From Sedimentibacter hydroxybenzoicus DSM 7310 (GTDB lineage Bacteria > Bacillota > Clostridia > Tissierellales > Sedimentibacteraceae), in NCBI RefSeq assembly GCF_013403245.1, contig NZ_JACBNQ010000010.1, positions 1 to 64,000 on the forward strand: 64,000 nt of DNA, written 5' to 3'. Under the pieces are notes generated by a model. That model ran no database searches and was not told where the DNA came from. It saw only the letters and a program-made list of their open reading frames with translations. The stretch's first letter is position 1; the number at the start of each line of letters is the position of its first letter. Shown here piece by piece: positions 52,624 through 62,666 of this stretch. The translations under genes were made by a program, and so were the position numbers.

Positions 52624-53453
52624 TGGAAGCAAAGTATAGTGTATTAATGTCAATATATATAAAAGAAAAACCTGAGTATTTTGTTGAAAGTTTAGAGAGC
52701 ATGATTAACCAGACTCTTAAGCCAGATGAAATTGTGATTGTTAAGGATGGAGAATTGACAGATGAATTAGAAGATGTAATTGATTGTTATATAGATAAAT
52801 ATCCTAAATTGTTTAATATTGTATCACTTAAAGAGAATATTGGGTTAGGTCGAGCATTGGATGAAGGAATTAGACATAGTAGAAATGAGCTCGTGGCAAG
52901 GATGGATACCGACGATATTTCATTACCAGAACGTTGTGAATTGCAAATCAAGCAATTCATTAATAATCCAGATTTATGTATTGTTGGAACAATGATTGAT
53001 GAATTTTATGATAGCCCTAGTAATATAATTTCCTCTAGGATTGTACCAACGACAAATGATGAAATATATAAATTCATGAAGCGTCGAAGTCCATTTAATC
53101 ATCCAACTGTTATGTATAAAAAATCTGAAGTAATTAGATGTGGTGGATATGGTAAAATGAGAAGAAAACAAGATTTAGATCTTTTTTCTAGAATGATTAA
53201 TAATGGATGTATTGCACAAAACATAAATCAATCACTTTTGTTGTTTAGATCGAATGAAGATAACTTTAAACGTAGAAAAAGTTGGTCATATTGTAAGAGT
53301 TACATTAATGTTCAGTTTGAAATTTGGAAGAGAGGTCACTGTAGTATTGAGGATTTAGTATTTGTTACTATTGGACAATTGGTAATATTTCTAGTTCCGA
53401 TTAGATTTCTTAAGAAAATTTTGAATAAGTATTTAAGAAGTACCAAAAATTAA
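52623..53453 (+). CDS. Family 2 glycosyltransferase
   Basis: 276 residues, GT-A fold: YSVLMSIYIKEKPEYFVESLESM, IVKDG, and the metal-binding ARMDTDDISLPER (DxD). A short hydrophobic segment lies near the C-terminus (about 240-260). Adds a sugar to the lipid-linked acceptor; donor unknown. Translationally coupled to the previous gene. Confidence 0.87.
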   Translation: MEAKYSVLMSIYIKEKPEYFVESLESMINQTLKPDEIVIVKDGELTDELEDVIDCYIDKYPKLFNIVSLKENIGLGRALDEGIRHSRNELVARMDTDDISLPERCELQIKQFINNPDLCIVGTMIDEFYDSPSNIISSRIVPTTNDEIYKFMKRRSPFNHPTVMYKKSEVIRCGGYGKMRRKQDLDLFSRMINNGCIAQNINQSLLLFRSNEDNFKRRKSWSYCKSYINVQFEIWKRGHCSIEDLVFVTIGQLVIFLVPIRFLKKILNKYLRSTKN

Positions 53454-53511
53454 GAGATAAGAGAGTAGTAAGTAATTTATTAGTATAAAATTGGGTGGTG
53501 TTTGTTTATTA

Positions 53512-54537
53512 ATGAATGATATAAGTGTTAAATTTTATATTATAGTGCCTGTATATAATTCAGAACTGTATTTAGAGAAATGTTTAGAAAGTATATTATT
53601 TCAAACATATACAAATTGGGAAGCAATTATTGTTGATGATAATTCTAAAGATGGAAGTTTTAAAGTGTTAAAGGATTATTCTAAGAAAGATCAAAGGTTT
53701 AAAGTGTTTGCCAATTCTGTAAATCAAGGGCCAGGAATAACACGTAATAATGCTATAGAGCATGTTGTAAATAACTATGATAGAAATAGAAGTTTTAACT
53801 ATATTGTATTTTTGGATTCAGATGATTGGGTTGATAAAAATTATTTGGAAACTTTAGCAAAGAATATTATAATAAATAAGCCGGAAGTTATATTTATAGA
53901 TGTAATACAGGAGAATGATAATGGTAATTTCATTAAAAATCAAAATATGTCATTATATAAGGGAAAAGATAAAGATACAATAATTAGATATCAGATGACA
54001 GGAAAGATTCCATGGGGTGGTGTTAGAAAAGTAGTATCGGTAGATCACATAGAATCCAAAAATATCAGATATACAAATGATAGTATTGGGGAGGAGGCTA
54101 TTTATAGTTTTAAGCTTCTTCATACAGCTAAAAGAATTTCTTTCTGTAAAGATACTAATTATCATTATGTAGTACATAGAGATAGTCAATCAAGATCTTT
54201 TAATGAAGATCCTTATAAGCCTATATATTTAAAGTTAAAAAAAGTGCTTGATGAAATGAATGTTTATGAATATTATTCGCGTACGTATAATAGTTTTGTT
54301 TATACATCTGTAATAGTGTCCATATACAGACATGTTGCATATTACGGAGTAAAAAAAGCTAACAAGTATGCTAAGGAAGCAATTAAAAATTTTAGAGATG
54401 AATACGAGTATGATATAGACTATGATAGCTTAGAAAAAAGAGTAAAAGTGTTAATTCCTATTGCTAAATTGAATTTATATTGGGTAATAGTTATGATTGC
54501 GTACGCAAAGAACTTAATATCTAAAAAAATAGATTGA
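53512..54537 (+). CDS. Family 2 glycosyltransferase
   Basis: 341 residues from ATG 53512; TTG 53491 is an alternative and the ribosome site is weak. N-terminal KFYIIVPVYNSELYLEKCLESIL, IIVDDNSKDGS, VFLDSDDWVDKNY (DxD), and a GEEAIYSFKLL element. C-terminal hydrophobic patch. Very AT-rich coding sequence. Confidence 0.85.
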   Translation: MNDISVKFYIIVPVYNSELYLEKCLESILFQTYTNWEAIIVDDNSKDGSFKVLKDYSKKDQRFKVFANSVNQGPGITRNNAIEHVVNNYDRNRSFNYIVFLDSDDWVDKNYLETLAKNIIINKPEVIFIDVIQENDNGNFIKNQNMSLYKGKDKDTIIRYQMTGKIPWGGVRKVVSVDHIESKNIRYTNDSIGEEAIYSFKLLHTAKRISFCKDTNYHYVVHRDSQSRSFNEDPYKPIYLKLKKVLDEMNVYEYYSRTYNSFVYTSVIVSIYRHVAYYGVKKANKYAKEAIKNFRDEYEYDIDYDSLEKRVKVLIPIAKLNLYWVIVMIAYAKNLISKKID

Positions 54538-54573
54538 GCATTAAATTATTCAACATTATAAGGAGGTGAATGG

Positions 54574-55596
54574 TTGGGAGCTTCAGTATATTACTTTGTA
54601 TTTACAGTATATTCTTATTTGATTATTTTTACAAAAAAAAATAAATGGTTGAGGATTTTACCTTATGTGATTTTGGCTTTATTTAGTGGATTTAGATATG
54701 GAGTAGGAACAGATTATTTTAATTATGCAAGTATTTTTAACGATGTAGCTAGTGGAGTCTATCCATGGAAAATTGAAAAAGGTTATGAATATCTGATTTT
54801 ATTTATAAGTAAAATTGGAGGGACTTATCAACTTGTTTTTTTAATAATGAGCTCATTAACTGTTTTCTTTACTTATAAATTTATTAAGGAAGAATCAGTA
54901 GATTATGTTATGTCTTCAATTCTATATTTACTTATTGGACCGTTTTACCTTAGTTCGATGAATGGTGTGCGTCAAGCACTAGCTATTTCAATAGTTGCAT
55001 ATTCGTTGAAATTTATAAGAAAGAATAAATATGTTAAAGTAATTTTTTGGATTATATTAGCAGGACTATTTCATTCAAGTGCATTTATTATTTTACCTAT
55101 AGCTATAGCGATGAAAAGACGATATGAATTAAAAACATTAATTATTGCCTTTTTTAGTGTTTTTATAATAATGCGTTCAAAAATAATTTTTTGGATTATG
55201 GATTTGTTTTCGTATGGCAAATATATTAATTACGGAGAATATGACATAGATAAAACACTTTTACTTTTTGTTTTTATAGGGATTTGTGTAATTTATATTG
55301 TAGAAAGATATGGAATATCTAAAGAAAAGGAAATGTATTACAATATGAGTATAAGTTCATTAATGCTAATTTTGCTAGCTTTATTTACTGATAATGTGAG
55401 TAATGTAGTTTTTATGAGATTTAATAATTATTTTTTTTACTCATATTTAATATTGACTCCAATTATTGCTAATAAATTTAGGGAAAAAATTTTTGTAAAG
55501 TCCATAATTTACATATTCTCATTATTATATTTTACATTAACTATTTTTATGAGTAATAATATGCTTCCGTATCAATTCAATTTTAAAATTTTTTAA
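54574..55596 (+). CDS. EpsG-like polysaccharide polymerase
   Basis: 340 residues, about ten hydrophobic helices. EpsG family signature FSGFRYGVGTDYFNYASIF near the N-terminus and NGVRQALAISIVAYSLKFI in the middle, with GLFHSSAFIILP. Starts at TTG 54574 behind AAGGAGGTG. Likely the Wzy-type polymerase of the repeat unit. Confidence 0.87.
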   Translation: MGASVYYFVFTVYSYLIIFTKKNKWLRILPYVILALFSGFRYGVGTDYFNYASIFNDVASGVYPWKIEKGYEYLILFISKIGGTYQLVFLIMSSLTVFFTYKFIKEESVDYVMSSILYLLIGPFYLSSMNGVRQALAISIVAYSLKFIRKNKYVKVIFWIILAGLFHSSAFIILPIAIAMKRRYELKTLIIAFFSVFIIMRSKIIFWIMDLFSYGKYINYGEYDIDKTLLLFVFIGICVIYIVERYGISKEKEMYYNMSISSLMLILLALFTDNVSNVVFMRFNNYFFYSYLILTPIIANKFREKIFVKSIIYIFSLLYFTLTIFMSNNMLPYQFNFKIF

Positions 55597-55651
55597 TTGC
55601 CATTTCAATTTAGATTATTATGAAATAAAAATGCTAGAAAGAGGAACTAAT

Positions 55652-56743
55652 TTGAAAAAAATATGCTTTATTCTCGCTAGTTTAAATGTCGGCGGGGTAG
55701 AAAAGAATACATTGAGATTAATTAAAAAACTTTTAGATAAAGGTTATCAGGTGGATTTATTAGTTGTTAGAAATGAAGGAGTATATAGAGAGCAGTTAGA
55801 TAAAAGAACTAATATAATTTATTTAAACAATAAAAAAATCTCGCATTCTATTATAAAAATTTCTAATTATTTAAAGGAAAATAGACCAGATGCATTTATT
55901 TCGGCAAAAGATTATATTAATATTATTGTTATTTTAGCTAACGTACTTTCAGGAACTAAAACAAAAACAATAATAAGTACAAGAACGCAGGTTTCAATTG
56001 AACTTAATACACAAAAGAGATTTAATAGAATTATCAATAAGTTACTGATGAAAATAACATACCCCTTTGCCACTCACCTAGTAGCAGTATCTAAAGGAGT
56101 AGCAAATGATTTAGCTTCTATAATAGGAGTTGATTCAAATACAATCAATGTAATTTATAATCCAATAGTTGATGAAGAAATAAAGAAAAGGAAAAAGTTA
56201 CATGTCGATATTGAAAACAAAAATGATAATGAAGCAATGCTAGTATGTGCAGGTAGATTAACCACTCAAAAAGATTATCCTACTTTACTTAATGCGATGG
56301 AAATTGTTAAAATATATAAAAATGTTAAACTAATAATTTTGGGAGAAGGAGATCAAAGAAAAAAAATTGAAGATATGATTCATAAGCTTAATTTAGAAGA
56401 TTTTGTATATTTAAAGGGAAATGTTACAAATCCATATCCATATATGAGAGCGGCTGACTTGTTTGTGTTATCTTCAAAGTGGGAAGGTTTTGGCAATGTT
56501 ATAGTCGAATCATTGGCAGTTGGCACACCAATAGTTTCCACAGATTGTCCTAGTGGACCTAATGAGATTTTAAATAATGGAGAATATGGAATTTTAGTGC
56601 CTGTTGGAAATGCAAAATTATTAGCAAAAGGAATAATTGAGGCTTTAGATAAAACTTGGGATAAAGAAGCTTTAATTAATAGGGCTAATGAGTTTTCTGT
56701 CGAAAGAGCTACAAACAGCTACATTACTTTAATTGAATCATAG
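55652..56743 (+). CDS. Family 4 glycosyltransferase
   Basis: 363 residues from TTG 55652 (AGAGGAA upstream); ATG 55631 has no ribosome site. GT-B fold: KKICFILASLNVGGVEKNTLRLI (acceptor side), CAGRLTTQKDYPTLLNA, and the donor-binding SSKWEGFGNVIVESLAVGTPIVSTDCPSGP. Cytoplasmic retaining transferase; donor unknown. Confidence 0.88.
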   Translation: MKKICFILASLNVGGVEKNTLRLIKKLLDKGYQVDLLVVRNEGVYREQLDKRTNIIYLNNKKISHSIIKISNYLKENRPDAFISAKDYINIIVILANVLSGTKTKTIISTRTQVSIELNTQKRFNRIINKLLMKITYPFATHLVAVSKGVANDLASIIGVDSNTINVIYNPIVDEEIKKRKKLHVDIENKNDNEAMLVCAGRLTTQKDYPTLLNAMEIVKIYKNVKLIILGEGDQRKKIEDMIHKLNLEDFVYLKGNVTNPYPYMRAADLFVLSSKWEGFGNVIVESLAVGTPIVSTDCPSGPNEILNNGEYGILVPVGNAKLLAKGIIEALDKTWDKEALINRANEFSVERATNSYITLIES

Positions 56744-56800
56744 TTATGTTTTAGGATAATTTTAATCCGCTTATAACAGATTTTTAATAGGAGTGAGTTA

Positions 56801-57763
56801 ATGAATTTATCTATTATTGTACCCCATTTTAATTCGGTTAGTTCTTTAAAGGTTCTCATTGATACAATTCCAAGTATTGATGATATAGAAGTAATAATTA
56901 TTGACGATAAAAGTGATGAATTACATCTAGATAGTTTGAAAAGATTTATAAAAAGAGATAAGCATAAAAATATTATACTATACAATAATACAACAGAAAA
57001 TAAGGGAGCAGGAACTTGTAGAAATATTGGTCTGAAAAATGCAAAAGGAAAATGGGTGATTTTTGCGGATTCGGATGACTATTTTATTGAGGGATTTTAT
57101 GAAATAATTACTAAATATTTTAATTCTGAATATGAGGCTGTGTTTTTTATCCCTACGAGTAAGGATGTAGAGTCAGGTAAACAATCAGATAGACATATAT
57201 TATATAAAAAAATTATGACTTCTTATATAAATGATAAGAACATTAAAACTGAGTTAGATATGAGATTTGGTATAGTGGTGCCATGGTCAAAGTTAATAAA
57301 CACTAAATTTTTAAAGAAGTATAATATAGAGTTTGACCAAGTGATTGCTTCTAATGATATTATGTTTTCAACCAAAGTTGGTTATTATATGAAAAGCTTT
57401 TATGTTGACAGTCAAATTATATATTGTGTAACAAAAAGAAGAGGTAGTTTAACTACAAAAATTAGAGAAGACATTTTTAATACTAGGAGAGATGTGTTTA
57501 TTGAATACTATATATTTCTTAAGAGCAATTTAGAAGAAGATAAATTTAATATATTAGAGTTAACTGGAAACAGATACTTACCATTAGCGTTAGAATATAA
57601 GTTAGGAGTAAAGAAAGTTTTTGATACATATTTAGTATTTAAAAGAAATAATATTAAAATTAATATTTCTAGATTTATATACTTGAATCCTATAGAGCTA
57701 TTTAAAAAAATGCTAAAATATTATAGGAAAAATATAATTAATAAAAGATTTATGACTAAATAA
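56801..57763 (+). CDS. Family 2 glycosyltransferase
   Basis: 320 residues. LSIIVPHFNSVSSLKVLIDTI, VIIIDDKSDE, and WVIFADSDDYFIEGFY (DxD). AGGAGTGAG precedes the ATG. Strongly AT-rich, like its neighbours. Confidence 0.86.
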   Translation: MNLSIIVPHFNSVSSLKVLIDTIPSIDDIEVIIIDDKSDELHLDSLKRFIKRDKHKNIILYNNTTENKGAGTCRNIGLKNAKGKWVIFADSDDYFIEGFYEIITKYFNSEYEAVFFIPTSKDVESGKQSDRHILYKKIMTSYINDKNIKTELDMRFGIVVPWSKLINTKFLKKYNIEFDQVIASNDIMFSTKVGYYMKSFYVDSQIIYCVTKRRGSLTTKIREDIFNTRRDVFIEYYIFLKSNLEEDKFNILELTGNRYLPLALEYKLGVKKVFDTYLVFKRNNIKINISRFIYLNPIELFKKMLKYYRKNIINKRFMTK

Positions 57764-57787
57764 GTTAGCATATTAGGAGTATTAACT

Positions 57788-59116
57788 ATGAATAAATATA
57801 TAAAATTAATTGAAGTTATAGATGGGGATCTATGTTCGGGATGTGGAGCATGTGCTGGTATATGTCCAGTACATGCTTTAGATATTAATAGTAAAGTATC
57901 TCATAAACCAGTATTGAATGAAGAAAAATGTATTCAATGTAATTTGTGTTACGAAGTTTGTCCTGGAAAGGGATGGAATCCTGTTGAAAAAGCAAATGAG
58001 ATGTGTATTAGAGAAAATATAAATATGGATTTAAAATATGGACCAGTTGTAGATTATTACTTAGGTAAGGCTACAGATTCATCAGTACATCTGTCTGGCG
58101 CATCCGGAGGAATTGGAACTGCATTATTATTATATTTACTTGATAAGAAAATAGTGGAAGAAGTAGTTGTAATAACATTAGAAAAGGGAATACCAAAGGT
58201 CTTATTTACAAATGATCCATATGAAATAAAGGCAGCAAGTGGAAGTAAGTATAGCCCTGTGCCAGTAATGAAAGAAGTTCTTCGAGAGTTAAGTAATCGA
58301 CCTCGGAAAATAGCTATAACAGTTACTCCCTGTCAAATGGCAGCATTAGAAAACGCAATTAAGTTGAGACGTAATATTAGTAGAGATTTAATTTATGCTA
58401 TTGGTTTATTTTGTGGTGATGTAAAAGATTATAAATCTGTTTATTATATTTCAAAAAATTTAAATATAAAAAATATAAATGAATGTGAATTCATAGGTTG
58501 GAGATATGGAAAATGGCCAGGAAAAGCTTCCTTTAGACTTAAGGATGGATCAATAGTTGGAAAAGAGCTACAGAAATGGTTAGGCTTATCAAGGACATTT
58601 TATACTCTTAATAGGTGTTTAATGTGTCCTTCTAGAGAGAATTGGTTAGCTGATATATCACTTGCTGACAATCATAAAGGATATACGGATGAAACTGTCA
58701 TTATAGTAAGGACCAAAAAGGGGTATGATTTACTAAATCAAGCCTGTACAGATGGTGTGATAAATAAGAGGGTAATGGGAAAGAGTTCAAACGAGTTCTG
58801 TGTAACATTAACCAAATTTAAATCAGCCTTGATATATATTGAATATACAAGGAAGAAAAAATTACCAGCGCCAACATACGATTATGAACCAGTAATATAT
58901 TTAGGTGACTTAAAACCCAGGACAAAAAAAATATTTTTATTCAAGCACAAGATGTTTATGTTTTTTAGAAATAAAAAAGTATATAATATACTGAGCAAAT
59001 CTGCTCCCGTGATGGAAAAGGTTGGTGTTTTTACTAACGGATTTCCTTCAACAATACCAGGAATATCTTATTTTTCAAAGATTAAGAAATTTATTAAAAA
59101 CAACAAGAATAGGTGA
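57788..59116 (+). CDS. Coenzyme F420 hydrogenase/dehydrogenase beta-subunit-like Fe-S protein
   Basis: 442 residues. Two ferredoxin-type 4Fe-4S motifs at the N-terminus (CSGCGACAGICP, CIQCNLCYEVCP), then FrhB-like N and C domains (SGASGGIGTALLLYLL, VTPCQMAALENAI, LFCGDV, CLMCPSREN). Such proteins recur in surface-polysaccharide loci, often with polysaccharide pyruvyltransferases, probably as flavin-dependent reductases acting on a sugar; none of those transferases is present here. Overlaps or abuts the AglQ-like gene. Confidence 0.85.
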   Translation: MNKYIKLIEVIDGDLCSGCGACAGICPVHALDINSKVSHKPVLNEEKCIQCNLCYEVCPGKGWNPVEKANEMCIRENINMDLKYGPVVDYYLGKATDSSVHLSGASGGIGTALLLYLLDKKIVEEVVVITLEKGIPKVLFTNDPYEIKAASGSKYSPVPVMKEVLRELSNRPRKIAITVTPCQMAALENAIKLRRNISRDLIYAIGLFCGDVKDYKSVYYISKNLNIKNINECEFIGWRYGKWPGKASFRLKDGSIVGKELQKWLGLSRTFYTLNRCLMCPSRENWLADISLADNHKGYTDETVIIVRTKKGYDLLNQACTDGVINKRVMGKSSNEFCVTLTKFKSALIYIEYTRKKKLPAPTYDYEPVIYLGDLKPRTKKIFLFKHKMFMFFRNKKVYNILSKSAPVMEKVGVFTNGFPSTIPGISYFSKIKKFIKNNKNR

Positions 59117-59121
59117 TTGAA

Positions 59122-60267
59122 GTGAAATTATATGATCTTATTGTTAATAGTGCTACTAGGGGATTAGAATTACAATATAAAAATGGGAGCTTTCCAAAAG
59201 GGAAAAATGGACCTTGGAAAGATAACGACACATACATGAGAACAACAGCACACTGGGCACAATTACTGTATAAAGCATATTTGATAACAACTGAAGATAA
59301 ATATTTAAGGGGAGCATTAAGGGCATGTAATTACTTAATAGATGATGAAAATAGACCCAATAATTTTACATTCTTATGCCGAATTAGTGATACAAAAGAT
59401 AATTGTAACGGTTTGATAGGTCAAGCTTGGACTTTAGAACCATTAATACAGATAGGTATAAAGGAAAAAAAGGATGAATATATAAATATTTCAAAAAATT
59501 TACTAGAGAGAATTCCATTTAACAAAGAACAATATTTATGGGAAACAATTGATGTTGATGATACAAATAGAGGTTGCCATCGAACAATTAATCAACAGCT
59601 TTGGATTTCTGTTATGAGTTTGATTTTAGGTGACTACTTAAAAGATGATACACTTATTAATAATTCAACCAATTTCTTTTTAGGACTTTCTAGAAATATT
59701 GAATGGCTTGAATATGAGGGGTTAATTAAGCATACAACTAATAAAAGAGATAATTTCCTTAAAAATATAATTAAGAAAGCTGTGCTAAAAGAAAAAGTGA
59801 AAGCTTCTACAAAGGAAATGCAAGTTCTTTCAAACGGATACTTATCATTTATTCTACATGGTTTTGCTTTAGCCTATGATTATTGCTCTGAATATAGTTT
59901 TTGGCAGGATGCAAGTTTATATAATATTATAAAACAGGCATACAACTTTTTGGATAACAGGTTTCCATTCGGCTATTTAGAATCAGACAAAGGGTTTAGA
60001 TGGGCTTATAACCCAGTAGGAATAGAAATGGCATATGCTACTCAAGTTTTTGACAAATATATTTCTATTAAGGATACAAGCGAAAAAACCGAGAAGTGGT
60101 TAAGCCTTCAAATTTCTGGTTATTACGATTTTAATAATAATTTAATGAATAGGAATACAATAGACCAAAACATTCTATCATCAAGATTATACGAATCAAT
60201 CAACTTGAAAAACATTGAAATAAAGCCTGAATATTGGTCAGCAAAATTGGAGAACAACTATGAATAA
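59122..60267 (+). CDS. AglQ-like (alpha/alpha)6-barrel protein
   Basis: 381 residues from GTG 59122 (AGGTGA upstream); GTG 59113 also possible. Helical-repeat protein with QYKNGSFPKGKNGPWKDNDT and RTTAHWAQLLYKAY. From memory these resemble the AglQ-type proteins of archaeal and bacterial glycan clusters, which are related to six-hairpin glycosidases. Activity unknown; could be a glycan-processing lyase, hydrolase or epimerase. No signal peptide. Coupled to the Fe-S protein upstream. Confidence 0.6.
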   Translation: MKLYDLIVNSATRGLELQYKNGSFPKGKNGPWKDNDTYMRTTAHWAQLLYKAYLITTEDKYLRGALRACNYLIDDENRPNNFTFLCRISDTKDNCNGLIGQAWTLEPLIQIGIKEKKDEYINISKNLLERIPFNKEQYLWETIDVDDTNRGCHRTINQQLWISVMSLILGDYLKDDTLINNSTNFFLGLSRNIEWLEYEGLIKHTTNKRDNFLKNIIKKAVLKEKVKASTKEMQVLSNGYLSFILHGFALAYDYCSEYSFWQDASLYNIIKQAYNFLDNRFPFGYLESDKGFRWAYNPVGIEMAYATQVFDKYISIKDTSEKTEKWLSLQISGYYDFNNNLMNRNTIDQNILSSRLYESINLKNIEIKPEYWSAKLENNYE

Positions 60268-61525
60268 ATATAAAAAAATTCTCCAAAATAATTTAATAAA
60301 AGGTTTCTTAATGATATCAGGAGGAACAGCTTTTGTTCAGGTATTTAATATGCTTCTATCTCCTGTAATTACGAGAATTTATACTCCAGAAGAGTTTGGT
60401 ATATTAACACTTTATACATCTGTAATGTCTATTCTTATAGTATTAGGCTCATTTTATTATGAATCAGCTATACCGATTGCAGAAACTGAAGAAAAAGCTA
60501 TTAATGTTTTAAGTTTATGTGTTCTAATTCTTGTAGCAGTAGTATTATTTATTAGCATTACATTGTACTTCTTAGGTGCTAATATACTTGGATTAATTAA
60601 TGCGAATGCACTAACTAATTATTGGTACTTAATACCGATAGGCGTATTTACCGTAGGTCTATACAATATTTTAATGAAATGGGCACTTCGTGAAAGGAAC
60701 TATAAAAGCATTTTCAGATCAAAAATTAGCCAAAGTATTACTGGGAATTTAATAAAAATTTTATTAGGAGTATTGAACTTTGGACCACTAGGACTACTCC
60801 TAGGTAATATATCTAATCAGAGTGCTGGAGTAACAGTCCTTTCGTTAAACATCCTAAAAAGAAGCTTGATTAAATTTGTAAATTTAAAGGAAATGCTATG
60901 GTGTGCAAAAAGATACATTAACTTCTTTTGGTATTCATTGCCTAATGCAGTAATATTAAGCTTTACAACTCAAATACCTGTATTTTTTTTGACTGCAATA
61001 TACGGGAGTGAAATTGTTGGTTACTATGGATTGGCAAACTCCATTATTAAACTACCAGTTTCATTAATAGGGATATCAATTGGTGAAGTATTTTATGCTG
61101 AAGCAGCCGCAACGGGTAAAAAAGACCCTAATGGTCTCAAAGAGTTATCAAATAAACTATTAAAAAAAATAATTCTTTTAGGAAGTATACCATTTCTAAT
61201 TTTAGGAATCGGTGGAGCGCAAATTTTCTCTTTCGTGTTCGGTAGTAATTGGTATGATGCAGGTGTATATGCTCAAATGCTTTCATTGGGGGTTTTTTCT
61301 AACTTAATATTTCATCCTATAAGTAGAATTTATGGAGTTTTTGAAAAGCAACGATTGAAACTTTTAATAGATTTAGGTAGATTTGGATCTATTACGGTAG
61401 GATTTATCCTTTCAAACAGATTAGGGTTACAGCCTAATATTGCTGTTTTAGTATATTCAATTATAACTATGACTTTCTATTTTATTACGTATATTTTTGC
61501 ACAGCGTATAATGGAAGAAAAATAA
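60260..61525 (+). CDS. Wzx-type oligosaccharide flippase
   Basis: 421 residues, about twelve hydrophobic helices. MATE/PST fold with GFLMISGGTAFVQVFNMLLSPVITRIYTPEEFGIL at the start and SIGEVFYAEAAA in the middle. Moves the lipid-linked repeat unit across the cytoplasmic membrane. GGAG precedes the ATG; overlaps the AglQ-like gene by 8 nt. Confidence 0.9.
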   Translation: MNKYKKILQNNLIKGFLMISGGTAFVQVFNMLLSPVITRIYTPEEFGILTLYTSVMSILIVLGSFYYESAIPIAETEEKAINVLSLCVLILVAVVLFISITLYFLGANILGLINANALTNYWYLIPIGVFTVGLYNILMKWALRERNYKSIFRSKISQSITGNLIKILLGVLNFGPLGLLLGNISNQSAGVTVLSLNILKRSLIKFVNLKEMLWCAKRYINFFWYSLPNAVILSFTTQIPVFFLTAIYGSEIVGYYGLANSIIKLPVSLIGISIGEVFYAEAAATGKKDPNGLKELSNKLLKKIILLGSIPFLILGIGGAQIFSFVFGSNWYDAGVYAQMLSLGVFSNLIFHPISRIYGVFEKQRLKLLIDLGRFGSITVGFILSNRLGLQPNIAVLVYSIITMTFYFITYIFAQRIMEEK

Positions 61526-61592
61526 AAAAGTATGAATGAGTAATAGAATATCTATAGCGTAAAGCTACAAAGATATAGAAAGGTTTGTGCTT

Positions 61593-62606
61593 ATGAAAAT
61601 AATAATAACAGGTGTAGCTGGCTTCATAGGCTTCCACCTATCAAAAAAACTACTAGACAATTCTTATCAAATAATAGGAATTGATAACATTAACGATTAT
61701 TATGATCCTAACCTTAAGCAATCAAGGCTTGAAGAATTGGAGAAATATAATAACTTTAATTTCTTCAAGGTATATCTTAAGGACAAGGATGCTGTTGACA
61801 AGATATTTGAGACATACAAACCAACTTATGTTATAAACTTAGCGGCTCAAGCAGGAGTGCGATATTCTATTGAAAATCCCTATGCTTATGTTGATTCTAA
61901 TCTAATTGGTTTTATGAATATACTTGAAGCTTGTAGAAATTATCCTGTTGAGCATCTTATATATGCTTCTTCTAGTTCAGTTTATGGAGGCAATAAAGTA
62001 GCGCCATTTTCTACAAATCACAATGTAGATCATCCTGTGTCGCTTTATGCAGCAACGAAGAAGTCTAATGAGTTAATGGCTCACACATATAGTCATTTAT
62101 ATGGCATACCTACAACGGGATTGAGATTTTTTACAGTTTACGGTCCTTGGGGCAGACCGGACATGGCATACTTTTCGTTTACAAAAGATATACTTGCCGG
62201 GAAGCCTATAAAGGTATTCAATCATGGAAAGATGGAAAGAGATTTTACGTATATAGATGATATTGTTGAAGGAATAATCAAGCTCATTGATAAAGCTCCT
62301 GTTGCAAATAAAGAATGGGATGAAAGCAAGGATGATTTAAGTACAAGCTTTGCGCCTTACAAAATATATAATATTGGTAATAACAATCCTGTACCACTTA
62401 TGAGATTTATAAATGCCTTAGAATCTGCTCTCGGAAAAGAAGCAAAGAAAGTTTATATGGATATGCAGCCGGGGGATGTACTTAGAACATATGCAGATGT
62501 ATCAGATCTTGAAAGAGACATTAATTTTAAGCCATCAACAAATATAGAAGAGGGTCTTAAGAAGTTTGTAGACTGGTATAAAAAGTATTATAAGGTTGGA
62601 GAATAA
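61593..62606 (+). CDS. UDP-glucuronate 4-epimerase-like SDR
   Basis: 337 residues from ATG 61593 (AAAGG upstream; GTG 61587 less likely). Rossmann [62 protein letters not shown], catalytic [19 protein letters not shown], and [15 protein letters not shown]. These are typical of UDP-GlcA 4-epimerases giving UDP-GalA. Works after the UDP-glucose dehydrogenase gene next to it. Confidence 0.9.
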   Translation: MKIIITGVAGFIGFHLSKKLLDNSYQIIGIDNINDYYDPNLKQSRLEELEKYNNFNFFKVYLKDKDAVDKIFETYKPTYVINLAAQAGVRYSIENPYAYVDSNLIGFMNILEACRNYPVEHLIYASSSSVYGGNKVAPFSTNHNVDHPVSLYAATKKSNELMAHTYSHLYGIPTTGLRFFTVYGPWGRPDMAYFSFTKDILAGKPIKVFNHGKMERDFTYIDDIVEGIIKLIDKAPVANKEWDESKDDLSTSFAPYKIYNIGNNNPVPLMRFINALESALGKEAKKVYMDMQPGDVLRTYADVSDLERDINFKPSTNIEEGLKKFVDWYKKYYKVGE

Positions 62607-62620
62607 AATATTAACATAGA

Positions 62621-62640
62621 AGATAAGATAAGATAAGATA
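62621..62640 (+). repeat. AGATA microsatellite
   Basis: Four perfect tandem copies of the 5-mer AGATA between the epimerase stop and the ugd ribosome site. Confidence 0.8.
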
Positions 62641-62666
62641 ATATAAGTACCTATAGGGGGTAAACC

